From positions 1 through 26,608 of IMG/VR virus record IMGVR_UViG_3300025806_000180: a stretch of 26,608 nt of DNA; one strand, 5' to 3'. Position numbers and translations under genes: made by a program. Every line of letters begins with the position of its first letter. Position 1 is the stretch's first letter. Below, one piece after another: positions 15,551 through 22,702 of the stretch. The stretch comes from a virus. The notes under the pieces are model-generated. The model was not told the DNA's origin. It did no database searches and saw nothing but the letters and a program-made list of their open reading frames with translations.

Positions 15551-18268
15551 TTAAGCGTCTGTGTAGTATACTGCTGAAAAGACTATTTCGTTTGAAGCAC
15601 TTGCGGTAATTAGTGTAAAGTTTGAGCCGCCTGCATTATAAGCATCTAGGTTTACCATGTTACCTGATGAGCTTCCTCGTCGTGTAAGTGCAAATTCTGA
15701 GCTACCTCGAACTGCATAGCCACCCGCCGGGAATCTTCCTGACGTAAAAGTTTTAATTTGCCCACAATGTAAAGTGCCGTTTTGTAACTCATCAACATCA
15801 CTAGAAACTACAAACGGAAGCCCTGTAATCCTAAGGCCACCGGCTGCGTCTGTACCGCCGGGCGAGTTATCTACAGAAGCTGTTCTAATACGACCAGTAA
15901 GCGTTACTAAACGACCTACTTTTGTATAGTATCCACCAGTATTTTGGTACGAAACGTCAGGTGCAGCAGTAACTGCCGTATATGCCGGTGTCCAAGTTCC
16001 TTCTTCGTAGTCATCAAGGGTATTGCTGCTTGCGTTACCTGCAACAGCGTCAAAGATTATTCCATTTGCATAAACGTTTCTAAACTTAGAACTAGACAGA
16101 CCTAAATCTATAGTGTTATTTAAAGCGCCGTTAGTAGAAGTCCTAGGATGTATAGACGAAGGGGTAAACTTAATACCATTATTAGTACTGTCACAAAGGA
16201 TTGCCCTGTTACCGCCTGTAGAAAAGAAGTTTGCGTTAGTAACACCACCAGCCTTTAAACTCAGGATAGCGCCATCAGCAGTTCCGGTTCGGTCTACAAT
16301 AAGAGTTGGGTCTGTACTGGCAGAGCCTGCACCTGCAATAGTAGTTATGCCAGCAGAAAGAGTTCCAGTAACGGCAGCGCCGCCGTCAACAGTTTCTAAA
16401 GTTTTAATGTTGTTGTAGTAAAGCTCTACGCCTAAGTCTTGTGTAAAGAATGCAAGAGTTTTAGTTCCACCAAAGTTTTTAATAGTTACTTCGTTTCCTC
16501 GTAAACTTAAAGCTCCGGGGCCTTGCTCTCTGATAACACTGTTTGTACCGTTATGGAAAATCTCCATAGCGCCGGTATCGCCAAGCTTGATAATCTTATC
16601 AGTTGGTAACGCAAGTCCGCTATCAATAGTTACAATACCTGTAGAGTCTGCAATAGAACCTGCGGCTGAGCCGTCACGAGCTTTAAGTGTTGTAACTTCG
16701 ATACTAGGGGTATCAATAGCAGTAGTAGCATTTATCGTACCAGTAACATCTAAACCTGTTGGGAGGACTTCAGCTGCTAAAGAACCGTCTACATGGAGTT
16801 CAATATGAGAGCCTGCTGCTGCATTAGCACTATCTGAGCTTAGTTTAAGAACACCATTGTCTGCTCGGATTACGGCTGTAGTAGTATTATCAATAAGCTC
16901 TAAGCCTGCTCCTATATCTCCTGATTCAAGGCGAGCAGTTACATCTGTAGTGGCGCTATAAACGTGAAAAGGTTTTAGAGGTAATAAAGGAACATTACCA
17001 TTACCGTCGCCATAGTCTTTTAAACCTATGCCAACTTTGGCTGACGCGACATGAACGCCTGTTGTCAGAGTGCCTGTATCAGTCGTCTCTATTTTCTTTT
17101 GTCCGTCGTGATATAGCTCTGCTGTATCGCCTTCTACAGCCCTAATTAAAGTCTTGTTGTCAGCAGCGTTTCGAACAGCAAATGAACGAGTAGGAAGACG
17201 TAAAGTTCCTGCGGAATGTACATGTTTAATGTAGCTGTTGTTACCATCATGGGTTAGCTGCAAGCTTGAAGTAGCGTCACCAACAGTCAAACCTGTTGAG
17301 GCTGTTGCCGTACCAGTAATAGATGCGCCTGCGCTAGTAGTCTCAAACATTTTGCTGTTGTTGTAATACAAGTCTACAGGGCCGGTAGAATCAAAGTTAG
17401 CCATTGTGCTGTTATCGGTTCCCACAAACACATCGGTGCTTGCAGTAATGTTTAGATTGCCTGTACCTGTATCTTTAATGTAAGAGTTGTTACCGTCGTG
17501 ATAGATTTTTAAGTCGTCAGCATCACCAACCGAAATAATCTTACCATCTTCAAACTTCATGCCCGTAGTCGTTAGCGTAGCAACAAGTGAATTAGTTCCT
17601 CTAAATTCTGTTCCAGTAGAACTTACCTGTAAAGACGCTGAGGCGTTATTGCTGCCAATATTAACGTTAGCGTCGCCCTGAATAAATAGATTACCAGAAC
17701 CCAGTTCTTTAATGTAGCTATTACTTCCATCGTGATAAATACGCAGGTCTCCGGGTGATGCGCTCAATTGACCAAACGCAAGAGCCATGCTATCAGCAAA
17801 ATGAAGTGCGTTTAAACTTTTGTCAAAAGTAATTTTATTAGCTGCTGTAGTACCCACAAATGTTGTGTCGTCTGAAATATTTAAAGTTTCAAAGTCTCCG
17901 TTTACGGAGTAAACATTTGACATCTTAACGGATGGCGCACCTATACTAAGAGTGTTGTTAGCCGACCCTGAAAGGGTTGATGGAGTTAATCTCATAGTCA
18001 ACGTAGAAACTCCAGATGAGTTCTCCACGTAAAAGTCCCAACGATTAATAGAAGCGTTTACTTCAATTTTATTTTTAAAGTCTTGGTCGCCAATCTTAGA
18101 AATTGCTGCGCCTTGACCAGCACTGCCGTCATGCGAGTGACCTGTAGTGCCGCTGCTTGCGTATACAAAAGCATTTAGCAGTTGATTAAACTCATTGTTA
18201 AAAAGAGCCGCAGTAATGATGTTACCATCTGAAAGTGTACTTTGTCGTGTATAGCTTGTGCCTGCCAT
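15551..18268 (-). CDS. Tail fibre / receptor-binding protein with HDG repeats (905 aa)
   Basis: The N-terminus (MAGTSYTRQSTLSDGNIITA, then GHSHDGSAGQGAAISKIG at about 43-60) matches the virion-attachment region of podovirus fibres. The shaft carries repeated units of the type IYHDGSNSYIKELGSGNLFI, with five to six copies between about 172 and 620. They are interspersed with GLDVTGT/SAGITTIAG-like beta repeats that suggest a trimeric beta-helical rod. Near 750, LDDYEEGTWTPAYTAV begins a C-terminal domain common to many marine phage fibres, followed by a Gly/Ser-rich beta domain ending SNEIVFSAVYYTDA that probably contacts the receptor. AGGAGATAACTAG precedes the ATG, and the upstream gene ends 5 nt before it. 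The product should be a trimer at the tail tip that sets host range. The adjacent glycosyltransferase might modify it. Confidence 0.9.
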   Translation of the reverse strand: MAGTSYTRQSTLSDGNIITAALFNNEFNQLLNAFVYASSGTTGHSHDGSAGQGAAISKIGDQDFKNKIEVNASINRWDFYVENSSGVSTLTMRLTPSTLSGSANNTLSIGAPSVKMSNVYSVNGDFETLNISDDTTFVGTTAANKITFDKSLNALHFADSMALAFGQLSASPGDLRIYHDGSNSYIKELGSGNLFIQGDANVNIGSNNASASLQVSSTGTEFRGTNSLVATLTTTGMKFEDGKIISVGDADDLKIYHDGNNSYIKDTGTGNLNITASTDVFVGTDNSTMANFDSTGPVDLYYNNSKMFETTSAGASITGTATASTGLTVGDATSSLQLTHDGNNSYIKHVHSAGTLRLPTRSFAVRNAADNKTLIRAVEGDTAELYHDGQKKIETTDTGTLTTGVHVASAKVGIGLKDYGDGNGNVPLLPLKPFHVYSATTDVTARLESGDIGAGLELIDNTTTAVIRADNGVLKLSSDSANAAAGSHIELHVDGSLAAEVLPTGLDVTGTINATTAIDTPSIEVTTLKARDGSAAGSIADSTGIVTIDSGLALPTDKIIKLGDTGAMEIFHNGTNSVIREQGPGALSLRGNEVTIKNFGGTKTLAFFTQDLGVELYYNNIKTLETVDGGAAVTGTLSAGITTIAGAGSASTDPTLIVDRTGTADGAILSLKAGGVTNANFFSTGGNRAILCDSTNNGIKFTPSSIHPRTSTNGALNNTIDLGLSSSKFRNVYANGIIFDAVAGNASSNTLDDYEEGTWTPAYTAVTAAPDVSYQNTGGYYTKVGRLVTLTGRIRTASVDNSPGGTDAAGGLRITGLPFVVSSDVDELQNGTLHCGQIKTFTSGRFPAGGYAVRGSSEFALTRRGSSSGNMVNLDAYNAGGSNFTLITASASNEIVFSAVYYTDA
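16385..17760 (-). repeat. Degenerate HDG-type repeats in the tail fibre shaft
   Basis: Copies in gene order are LRIYHDGSNSYIKELGSGNL (near 17,730), LKIYHDGNNSYIKDTGTGNL (near 17,490), LQLTHDGNNSYIKHVHSAGT (near 17,250), AELYHDGQKKIETTDTG (near 17,100), MEIFHNGTNSVIREQGPGAL (near 16,550) and VELYYNNIKTLETVDGG (near 16,410). The first three are about 80 residues apart. The gradient from strong to weak copies suggests successive duplication and divergence. Confidence 0.8.
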
Positions 18269-18272
18269 CTAG

Positions 18273-19925
18273 TTATCTCCTGCCTGCGGGAACGTAATTA
18301 ATATATAAACCGTTAATGGTATATGGTGAAAGTTGGTCTTCGCTACTTATTTTATAAGCACTAGAGTAACAGCTCCCCTGAACCGGCTGGCGTATAAGGG
18401 GGTTGTCTGATGCTCCAAAATAAGATGTAAAAGTGTCGTTGCTAAATCTACTTACTCCAAACTCTGCAACTGGATAAATAGAGGGTAGTGTATAAGTTGG
18501 AGGCTGCTGAATATTAGTGTCTTCAAAATCAAAAGCAACACTAAGCTTAGGCTCTGCTGCAACTGTAATATTGTTGTCGTCGGGAGTCGCTGAGATTTTA
18601 ACGTACTGAATAGTTTTACGTGTACCCATATCACCAAAGTCTAAAGAAGGTGACTGATACTCTGCTTTAATATTAGTGTCTGTTCCAGAATGAACAAACT
18701 TATTTCCTGAATCGTGGATATAGACTTGTCCGAGCCTATCACCGTGATAAGCAGCTTCTCCTCCTCCAGTGCTTAAAAGTTCTGAAGTTGATGCAACAGA
18801 TTCAATACCGCAGGTTTCAGACCACTCGTAACCTTGCCCTGTAAATGTTCCAATAATTCCTCTAGTTATTGCTGGCGCTTGGCCTGCTTTATTATAGAAT
18901 AAACGATACTGAGATTTGTTACGTAAAACTAAACTTGAAATAGTATATGGAACAGTAGAGCGTGTAATTCTTGAGATAATATTTTGGATATTTCTACTTA
19001 CTGACGTAAGCTCAACGTCATCAATTCGAGACGTACCTGCTAATGTTCGGATTCCGTCGGGAGCTAAAAATACTAAGTCGCCGCCAATTTCTTGAATACT
19101 GAACTGGTCTACGCAACCTATATTTTTTGTAATAGGAACCACGGCTGTAGTAGCGTCAGCAGATTCTAAATTAACTACTTTGTAAATACTATTCTTGCAG
19201 AATACAATTAAGTCACCACGAAAACTTTTTAGTCCTACAACTCTATCAGCCAGTCTTATTGCGTTTGAGCCTGTGCCTGAAAAATTAGGTACGTCATTTA
19301 GGGTGCTAGTGTATATTTCATTCGGGTCTAAAGCTGTTCCCCCTACTACTAACTGTTGTCCGTGGATTGTAGATGTTGAGGATGCGACAAGAGTTTGATG
19401 AGAATGGTCTACTAAAGGGCCTGAAACATATCTACGAGTAGCGTCATTGATTGCGTCTGTGCCTGTAGTATAGAAGTAAAAAGGAGCATTAACACCGTCA
19501 CAAATAACTACTTCGCCGTAAGGAGATAAGTTTCCTTCATATATTGAAATAGAGCATTGACCTTGGGCTGTACGTGCATCTACTGATTGGGCAGTAAATT
19601 CAGCATAAGTTTTTGCTCCTCCGCTAATAACTCCTCTGTTAATCTGTAGCCAAGCAACAAAATCAGGAGTCCAAAAAATCCCTGTTCCACTACAGACTAA
19701 TAGCCCTCCTGCATAAGCTACCATGCCTAAGATAGTGTTATTACCATTAGGCTTAGAGACACCTGCGACAAGAAACCCATTGATACGTCGATAGCCGCCG
19801 TCGGGGTCTACTTCAAAGTTAATTAACTCTGTAGCAGCTCCGGGCTGTTGGAGCAGTTCAAGCTGACTAAGGTTGGTATTAAGACCACCTTTGCACGAAA
19901 AACCATACGGTTGGGAAGCTGCCAT
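18273..19925 (-). CDS. Tail / stabilisation protein (P22 gp10-like)
   Basis: This 550-aa protein begins MAASQPYGFSCKGGLNTNLS and continues with ELINFEVDPDGGYRRINGF. That 'GG(L/I)N......G.A..L.N(F/Y)....G..R..G' opening is typical of phage stabilisation proteins that close the head-tail connector. The body is beta-rich with propeller-like repeats, for example VVGLKSFRGDLIVFCKNSIY and SIQEIGGDLVFLAPDGIRTL, each a landmark for the 'G..L.VF....IY.V' motif. It ends TINGLYINYVPAGRR. It follows the adaptor gene by one base and precedes the tail fibre, the expected order for connector, nozzle and fibre. It may equally be named tail tubular protein B-like, since the two groups occupy the same position. 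Fold-level assignment is good; the precise homologue is less sure. Confidence 0.78.
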   Translation of the reverse strand: MAASQPYGFSCKGGLNTNLSQLELLQQPGAATELINFEVDPDGGYRRINGFLVAGVSKPNGNNTILGMVAYAGGLLVCSGTGIFWTPDFVAWLQINRGVISGGAKTYAEFTAQSVDARTAQGQCSISIYEGNLSPYGEVVICDGVNAPFYFYTTGTDAINDATRRYVSGPLVDHSHQTLVASSTSTIHGQQLVVGGTALDPNEIYTSTLNDVPNFSGTGSNAIRLADRVVGLKSFRGDLIVFCKNSIYKVVNLESADATTAVVPITKNIGCVDQFSIQEIGGDLVFLAPDGIRTLAGTSRIDDVELTSVSRNIQNIISRITRSTVPYTISSLVLRNKSQYRLFYNKAGQAPAITRGIIGTFTGQGYEWSETCGIESVASTSELLSTGGGEAAYHGDRLGQVYIHDSGNKFVHSGTDTNIKAEYQSPSLDFGDMGTRKTIQYVKISATPDDNNITVAAEPKLSVAFDFEDTNIQQPPTYTLPSIYPVAEFGVSRFSNDTFTSYFGASDNPLIRQPVQGSCYSSAYKISSEDQLSPYTINGLYINYVPAGRR

Positions 19926-19926
19926 A

Positions 19927-20697
19927 TTATACGAATCTCATTCTGTCGTCAGTCATATAGAAGGGAGTAGGCTCAATAAGATTAGAGCGCATACTGTCGA
20001 GTCCTTTCTTGTAATCATCTAGTGCGAATGCTGCTGCTTGTGGATTGTCTTTAAACTGCCAGATGTAGTATCGAGCACGAGCTAGTAATACAACAGAGTA
20101 CATCTCTGGGAATACAATCTCGTCACCGAAGCTTACAAGCTTTGTAGGGAGGTTGTAAGCATAGAACCATACACGGTATACTTTATCTGGGATTGGGCTT
20201 AGGCCGAACTTACGTGCGTCTGGGCTACGTATAACTCGGTCTGGTTCGCCGTATGATTGTGTGTCTGCATCGTCTAAGTTTTCTCCGATGCGACGAAAGC
20301 TTTTCCACTCTTGGGTGGTTGTAAATCGTAAGTTGTTACCTACATAGGGTGCAGTTTCGCCTGCTACGTCTACTGTAGTGATATAGAAGTTATCCCAGTC
20401 AACTGAACCGTAATCATCTTTGATGGAATCACTAGAAGCTTTTAGCTCATAATAACGCTGTCCTGCAACGGTCTCTACATATACATTACCATACATGGGG
20501 TCAACTTCACCACTTTCGCCAGCAGTTAGAAAAGGCCATTGAGGTTCTTGGTTGATAATATCAAAGTACGCTTTATTTAGAGAATCTTTAACGTGCGCCT
20601 GTACACCGATAGCTGTAGAAAAGTTACCTGATTCAAGAGGTACTTCGTTTAGCTCTCGGAGAAGCTCATTGGTTAAGTCTAGGTAGGTTGTTGCCAT
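19927..20697 (-). CDS. Head-tail adaptor (tail tubular protein A / gp4-type)
   Basis: This 256-aa protein opens MATTYLDLTNELLRELNEVP and continues with VKDSLNKAYFDIINQEPQWPFL, a helical pattern shared by the adaptor proteins that bind below the portal (T7 gp11 and P22 gp4 groups). The middle has QRYYELKASSDSIKDDYGSVD and FRRIGENLDDADTQSYGEPDR. The final third includes the helical VLLARARYYIWQFKDNPQAA and FALDDYKKGLDSMRSNLIEP, again usual for this family. Its gene is the first after the capsid gene and its terminator, and is followed by the tail/stabilisation gene one base later. Only a weak ribosome site (AAAGG about 12 nt before ATG) is seen. It should form a ring of about twelve copies linking portal and tail nozzle. 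Confidence 0.85.
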   Translation of the reverse strand: MATTYLDLTNELLRELNEVPLESGNFSTAIGVQAHVKDSLNKAYFDIINQEPQWPFLTAGESGEVDPMYGNVYVETVAGQRYYELKASSDSIKDDYGSVDWDNFYITTVDVAGETAPYVGNNLRFTTTQEWKSFRRIGENLDDADTQSYGEPDRVIRSPDARKFGLSPIPDKVYRVWFYAYNLPTKLVSFGDEIVFPEMYSVVLLARARYYIWQFKDNPQAAAFALDDYKKGLDSMRSNLIEPTPFYMTDDRMRFV

Positions 20698-20720
20698 AGG
20701 TTATTTAGCCTTTAAATTTG

Positions 20721-20750
20721 TTAAAAGATTGGGGGCCTTTTACAGCCCCC
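20721..20750 (-). terminator. Hairpin terminator after the major capsid gene
   Basis: On the coding strand a perfect 6-bp stem, GGGGGC and GCCCCC, encloses the 8-nt loop TGTAAAAG (20731-20750). It is followed by AATCTTTTAA, a modest T-tract (20721-20730). It lies 18 nt after the capsid stop codon and 33 nt before the adaptor gene. A partial terminator directly after the capsid gene is the arrangement of T7 (T-phi after gene 10), where it raises the capsid transcript over the tail genes. Confidence 0.75.
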
Positions 20751-20768
20751 GCACTTAATTGTTACAGC

Positions 20769-21743
20769 TTATGCAATCTTAATGAAAGCACCTACAACAG
20801 CTTCAGGTCGAAGAACCTTAACGCCGAATACGTGCAAACCACGACAGATGTCACCGAAGCTATCTGGGTCACGGATGACCTCAGTGCTGGTGATAGTCTG
20901 TGCAGTACATACCGCAGACATGTGACCGCCAAGAACAACACCGGAAGCAGTGGTGCTAGGCATGTTGTTAGACTTGTACATGCTAAAGCCACGCAGCTTA
21001 CCAGAAGTAACGAGACCGTTACGGATGGAGCCTGTGCCAGCATTGAAGTCTACAGACAACAGCTTAGAACCAGACTGGCTGAGCTGCTCGTAAAAAGCAG
21101 GGCCAGCTACTATCCAACGACCTTCTTCAGGAACGTTTTGCTCGTCCAGAAGCTTAGCCATACGAGCCAGCAGGTCGAGAGGGTCAGTAGAACCAGAACC
21201 ATTAAGCAGGACAGAGCCAGTAGCTGCGTCCAAACTTGCAGCAGTAGCGGTAGCGTCAGAACCGATTTGCATGTCTGGGCCAGAAGCTGATACACCAGCT
21301 TTAATAGCAGCCAGTACAGCAACGTCAAATGCGTCACGCAGAGCGTAAGCAGCAGATGAAGCAGCAGCTTCCTTAAAGTTTACGTGAGACATAGAAGTTT
21401 CGATGTCATCTACTTTGAACTTAAAGGCGTTGGCAGTATCAACTACAAGAGTAACTTCTGAGTCAGTCAGCAAAGTAGCAGCGGTGTCAGTCTTACCACG
21501 AGTGTAAGGGCTAACAGCGATTACTGGTTCTTTGATAATTTTTACAGAATCGCCAAATGCTGAAATTTCACCGGCATAATCGGTGTTAGTGATTGCTTCG
21601 GCTACCGACGCTTTACGGAAGAAGTTAAGAACCTTCTTGGAATAAATTGCGGGTAGGAAGAAGCTATTGGTTTGTCCAGCAGTACCTGCGTCAAAGTTAC
21701 TTGTTGCAGAACCGTTAGAACCTGTTTGAAAAAATTGAGCCAT
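20769..21743 (-). CDS. Major capsid protein (HK97-fold, T7-like size)
   Basis: This 324-aa protein begins MAQFFQTGSNGSATSNFDAG and continues FFLPAIYSKKVLNFFRKASV, the 'L..F...VL..F...S' entry typical of podovirus coat proteins. DSVKIIKEPVIAVSPYTRGK and TLVVDTANAFKFKVDDIETS (about 70-117) match the extended loop and spine-helix start of the HK97 fold. AAASSAAYALRDAFDVAVLA is the spine helix. WIVAGPAFYEQLSQSG and FSMYKSNNMPSTTASGVVLG (about 210-262) are the P/A-domain strands seen in this group. The C-terminus reads LHVFGVKVLRPEAVVGAFIK. Scaffold lies immediately upstream and a terminator just downstream, and AAGGAAACATAATC precedes the ATG. Its base composition is more G+C rich than its neighbours, usual for the most highly expressed gene. 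I see no frameshift product. Confidence 0.93.
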   Translation of the reverse strand: MAQFFQTGSNGSATSNFDAGTAGQTNSFFLPAIYSKKVLNFFRKASVAEAITNTDYAGEISAFGDSVKIIKEPVIAVSPYTRGKTDTAATLLTDSEVTLVVDTANAFKFKVDDIETSMSHVNFKEAAASSAAYALRDAFDVAVLAAIKAGVSASGPDMQIGSDATATAASLDAATGSVLLNGSGSTDPLDLLARMAKLLDEQNVPEEGRWIVAGPAFYEQLSQSGSKLLSVDFNAGTGSIRNGLVTSGKLRGFSMYKSNNMPSTTASGVVLGGHMSAVCTAQTITSTEVIRDPDSFGDICRGLHVFGVKVLRPEAVVGAFIKIA

Positions 21744-21776
21744 GATTATGTTTCCTTAAATTAAAGACAATTGTTG

Positions 21777-22565
21777 TTAAGCTACTACTCTGCCTTCCAT
21801 AATGGCTTCGTCGATTTCTTTTTCATATTTATCGTACTGGGCCATAGACAGGGCAGCAATCTCCCTTTGTGACCACACTTTTGCTTCTTTAGCATCAATG
21901 GATGTTGTTTTGGTTGAAACCATATCCGCTGCTGAGGCTGTGGTCGAAGTTTGTGACTTCGCTACAGTACCTTGAGAAGTTTGTAAACCATTCTCTAACT
22001 TATATAAGTCGATAGCTTTGACCGCTAAACCTACATTATCTGGATTATTATACACCCAGTCTTGAATTGCTTCTGGCTGTGCTTTGGCCCAACCGTGGAA
22101 CTCTTCACTTTGGCGAATGTCTGCAAAGTCTGGATGCGCTGAAGCAAGCGTTTGCTCTGCTTCTCTTCGCTCAATCCTTGCTTCACGTTCGTCTAGTGTA
22201 TATGTTCGTGCCGGTTCTAGTGCCTCAGCTTCTTGTTCAACATACTCGTTTTCAAGTTCTGCTTCAGTGTTATCCTCGTGACGTACGGCCTGTTCAACTT
22301 GCTGTGTCATTCGAGCTTCTGCTTGTAGTTCTTGTTCTTTCTGCTTGAACTCATTAATCTTAGAGTCGTAGTGTTTCTTTAGGTCATCGTATCGCTTTTT
22401 GTAGTTAGCACTTTCTTCATCAGGGGCCTTTCGGGTGGCCTGACTAGGTTCGTGGTAAAGACCATCAGCATTTTGAAAAGGGGCATCTGGTTCGTTGCCA
22501 TAGTCTTTTCTCATGTTGTATAGGTTTGCTACTTCTTCTTCTTGTATTTCTTGTACTTCGCTCAT
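21777..22565 (-). CDS. Capsid scaffolding protein
   Basis: This 262-aa, strongly acidic and helical protein lies directly before the capsid gene. Residues about 50-130 form a coiled-coil with many Glu/Gln/Lys (NYKKRYDDLKKHYDSKINEF, KQKEQELQAEARMTQQVEQA). A compact helical part follows: TLASAHPDFADIRQSEEFHG, WAKAQPEAIQDWVYNNPDNV, GLAVKAIDLYKLENG. This 'HPDF..IR.S.EF..WA..QP' pattern is typical of marine podovirus scaffolds. The C-terminal basic/acidic helix (SMAQYDKYEKEIDEAIMEGR) would contact the coat protein. AAAAGGAG lies before the ATG, overlapping the downstream edge of a repeated stem-loop. One further stem-loop copy falls inside codons near residue 45. Scaffolds guide assembly and leave before DNA packaging. 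Confidence 0.88.
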   Translation of the reverse strand: MSEVQEIQEEEVANLYNMRKDYGNEPDAPFQNADGLYHEPSQATRKAPDEESANYKKRYDDLKKHYDSKINEFKQKEQELQAEARMTQQVEQAVRHEDNTEAELENEYVEQEAEALEPARTYTLDEREARIERREAEQTLASAHPDFADIRQSEEFHGWAKAQPEAIQDWVYNNPDNVGLAVKAIDLYKLENGLQTSQGTVAKSQTSTTASAADMVSTKTTSIDAKEAKVWSQREIAALSMAQYDKYEKEIDEAIMEGRVVA

Positions 22566-22697
22566 GTCACACTCCTTTTGGGGCTTGTCGTCTTTTCAAG
22601 GTAGCCGAGATGTTAGCTAGACATTCGGGGCTTGATACTACAAGGTGGCCTCTAGGTTAAAATTAAAAGTGATAAGGGGCTGCGCTAACAGGTGGCC
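22423..22697 (-). ncRNA. Cluster of four matching stem-loops around the scaffold gene start
   Basis: On the coding strand each copy reads GGC(C/T)AC, a short stem-loop, then CCCC. Copies in transcript order: 22676-22697 with stem CTG/CAG and loop TTAGCG; 22627-22650 with CTTG/CAAG and loop TAGTAT; 22580-22606 with CTTG/CAAG and loop AAAAGACGA; 22423-22440 (inside scaffold codons) with CC/GG and loop GAAA. The inner stems differ in sequence and length but stay paired, while the flanking bases are nearly constant. The first and last copies also have an outer stem (GATAAGG/CCTTATC and TCAGG/CCTGA), leaving the same CCAC/CC internal loop. The first three start 47-49 nt apart. I recognise no known RNA family. 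A regulatory or processing element of the late mRNA is the leading guess; a protein-binding DNA site is possible. The fourth copy could be chance. Confidence 0.55.
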
Positions 22698-22702
22698 TTA
22701 TC
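22657..22702 (-). terminator. Possible weak terminator after the 482-aa gene
   Basis: The 7-bp stem GATAAGG/CCTTATC overlaps the last codons and stop of the 482-aa gene and encloses the first stem-loop of the repeat cluster. On the coding strand it is followed by ACTTTTAATTTTAA, a T-rich run. The shape fits a leaky intrinsic terminator or a 3'-end stabilising hairpin before the scaffold-capsid pair. The long interrupted apical part makes it weaker than the post-capsid hairpin. Confidence 0.4.

Noticed and set aside
20718-21290. A 190-codon open frame on the plus strand, antisense to the capsid gene
   Set aside because: Every supported gene is on the minus strand, the frame mirrors capsid codons, has no convincing ribosome site, and its translation is Ser/Thr/Arg-rich without recognisable domains.
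22405-22425. CTGATGA followed by GAAA on the coding strand beside stem-loop copy 4, like a hammerhead ribozyme core
   Set aside because: There is no room for stem II between the two boxes and no matching stem III; the bases encode the conserved-looking PDEES of the scaffold.
22580-22697. Repeats spaced 47-49 nt, considered as a CRISPR mini-array
   Set aside because: The copies differ in length and loop sequence, are stem-loops with changing stems, and there are no cas genes; CRISPR repeats would be nearly identical.
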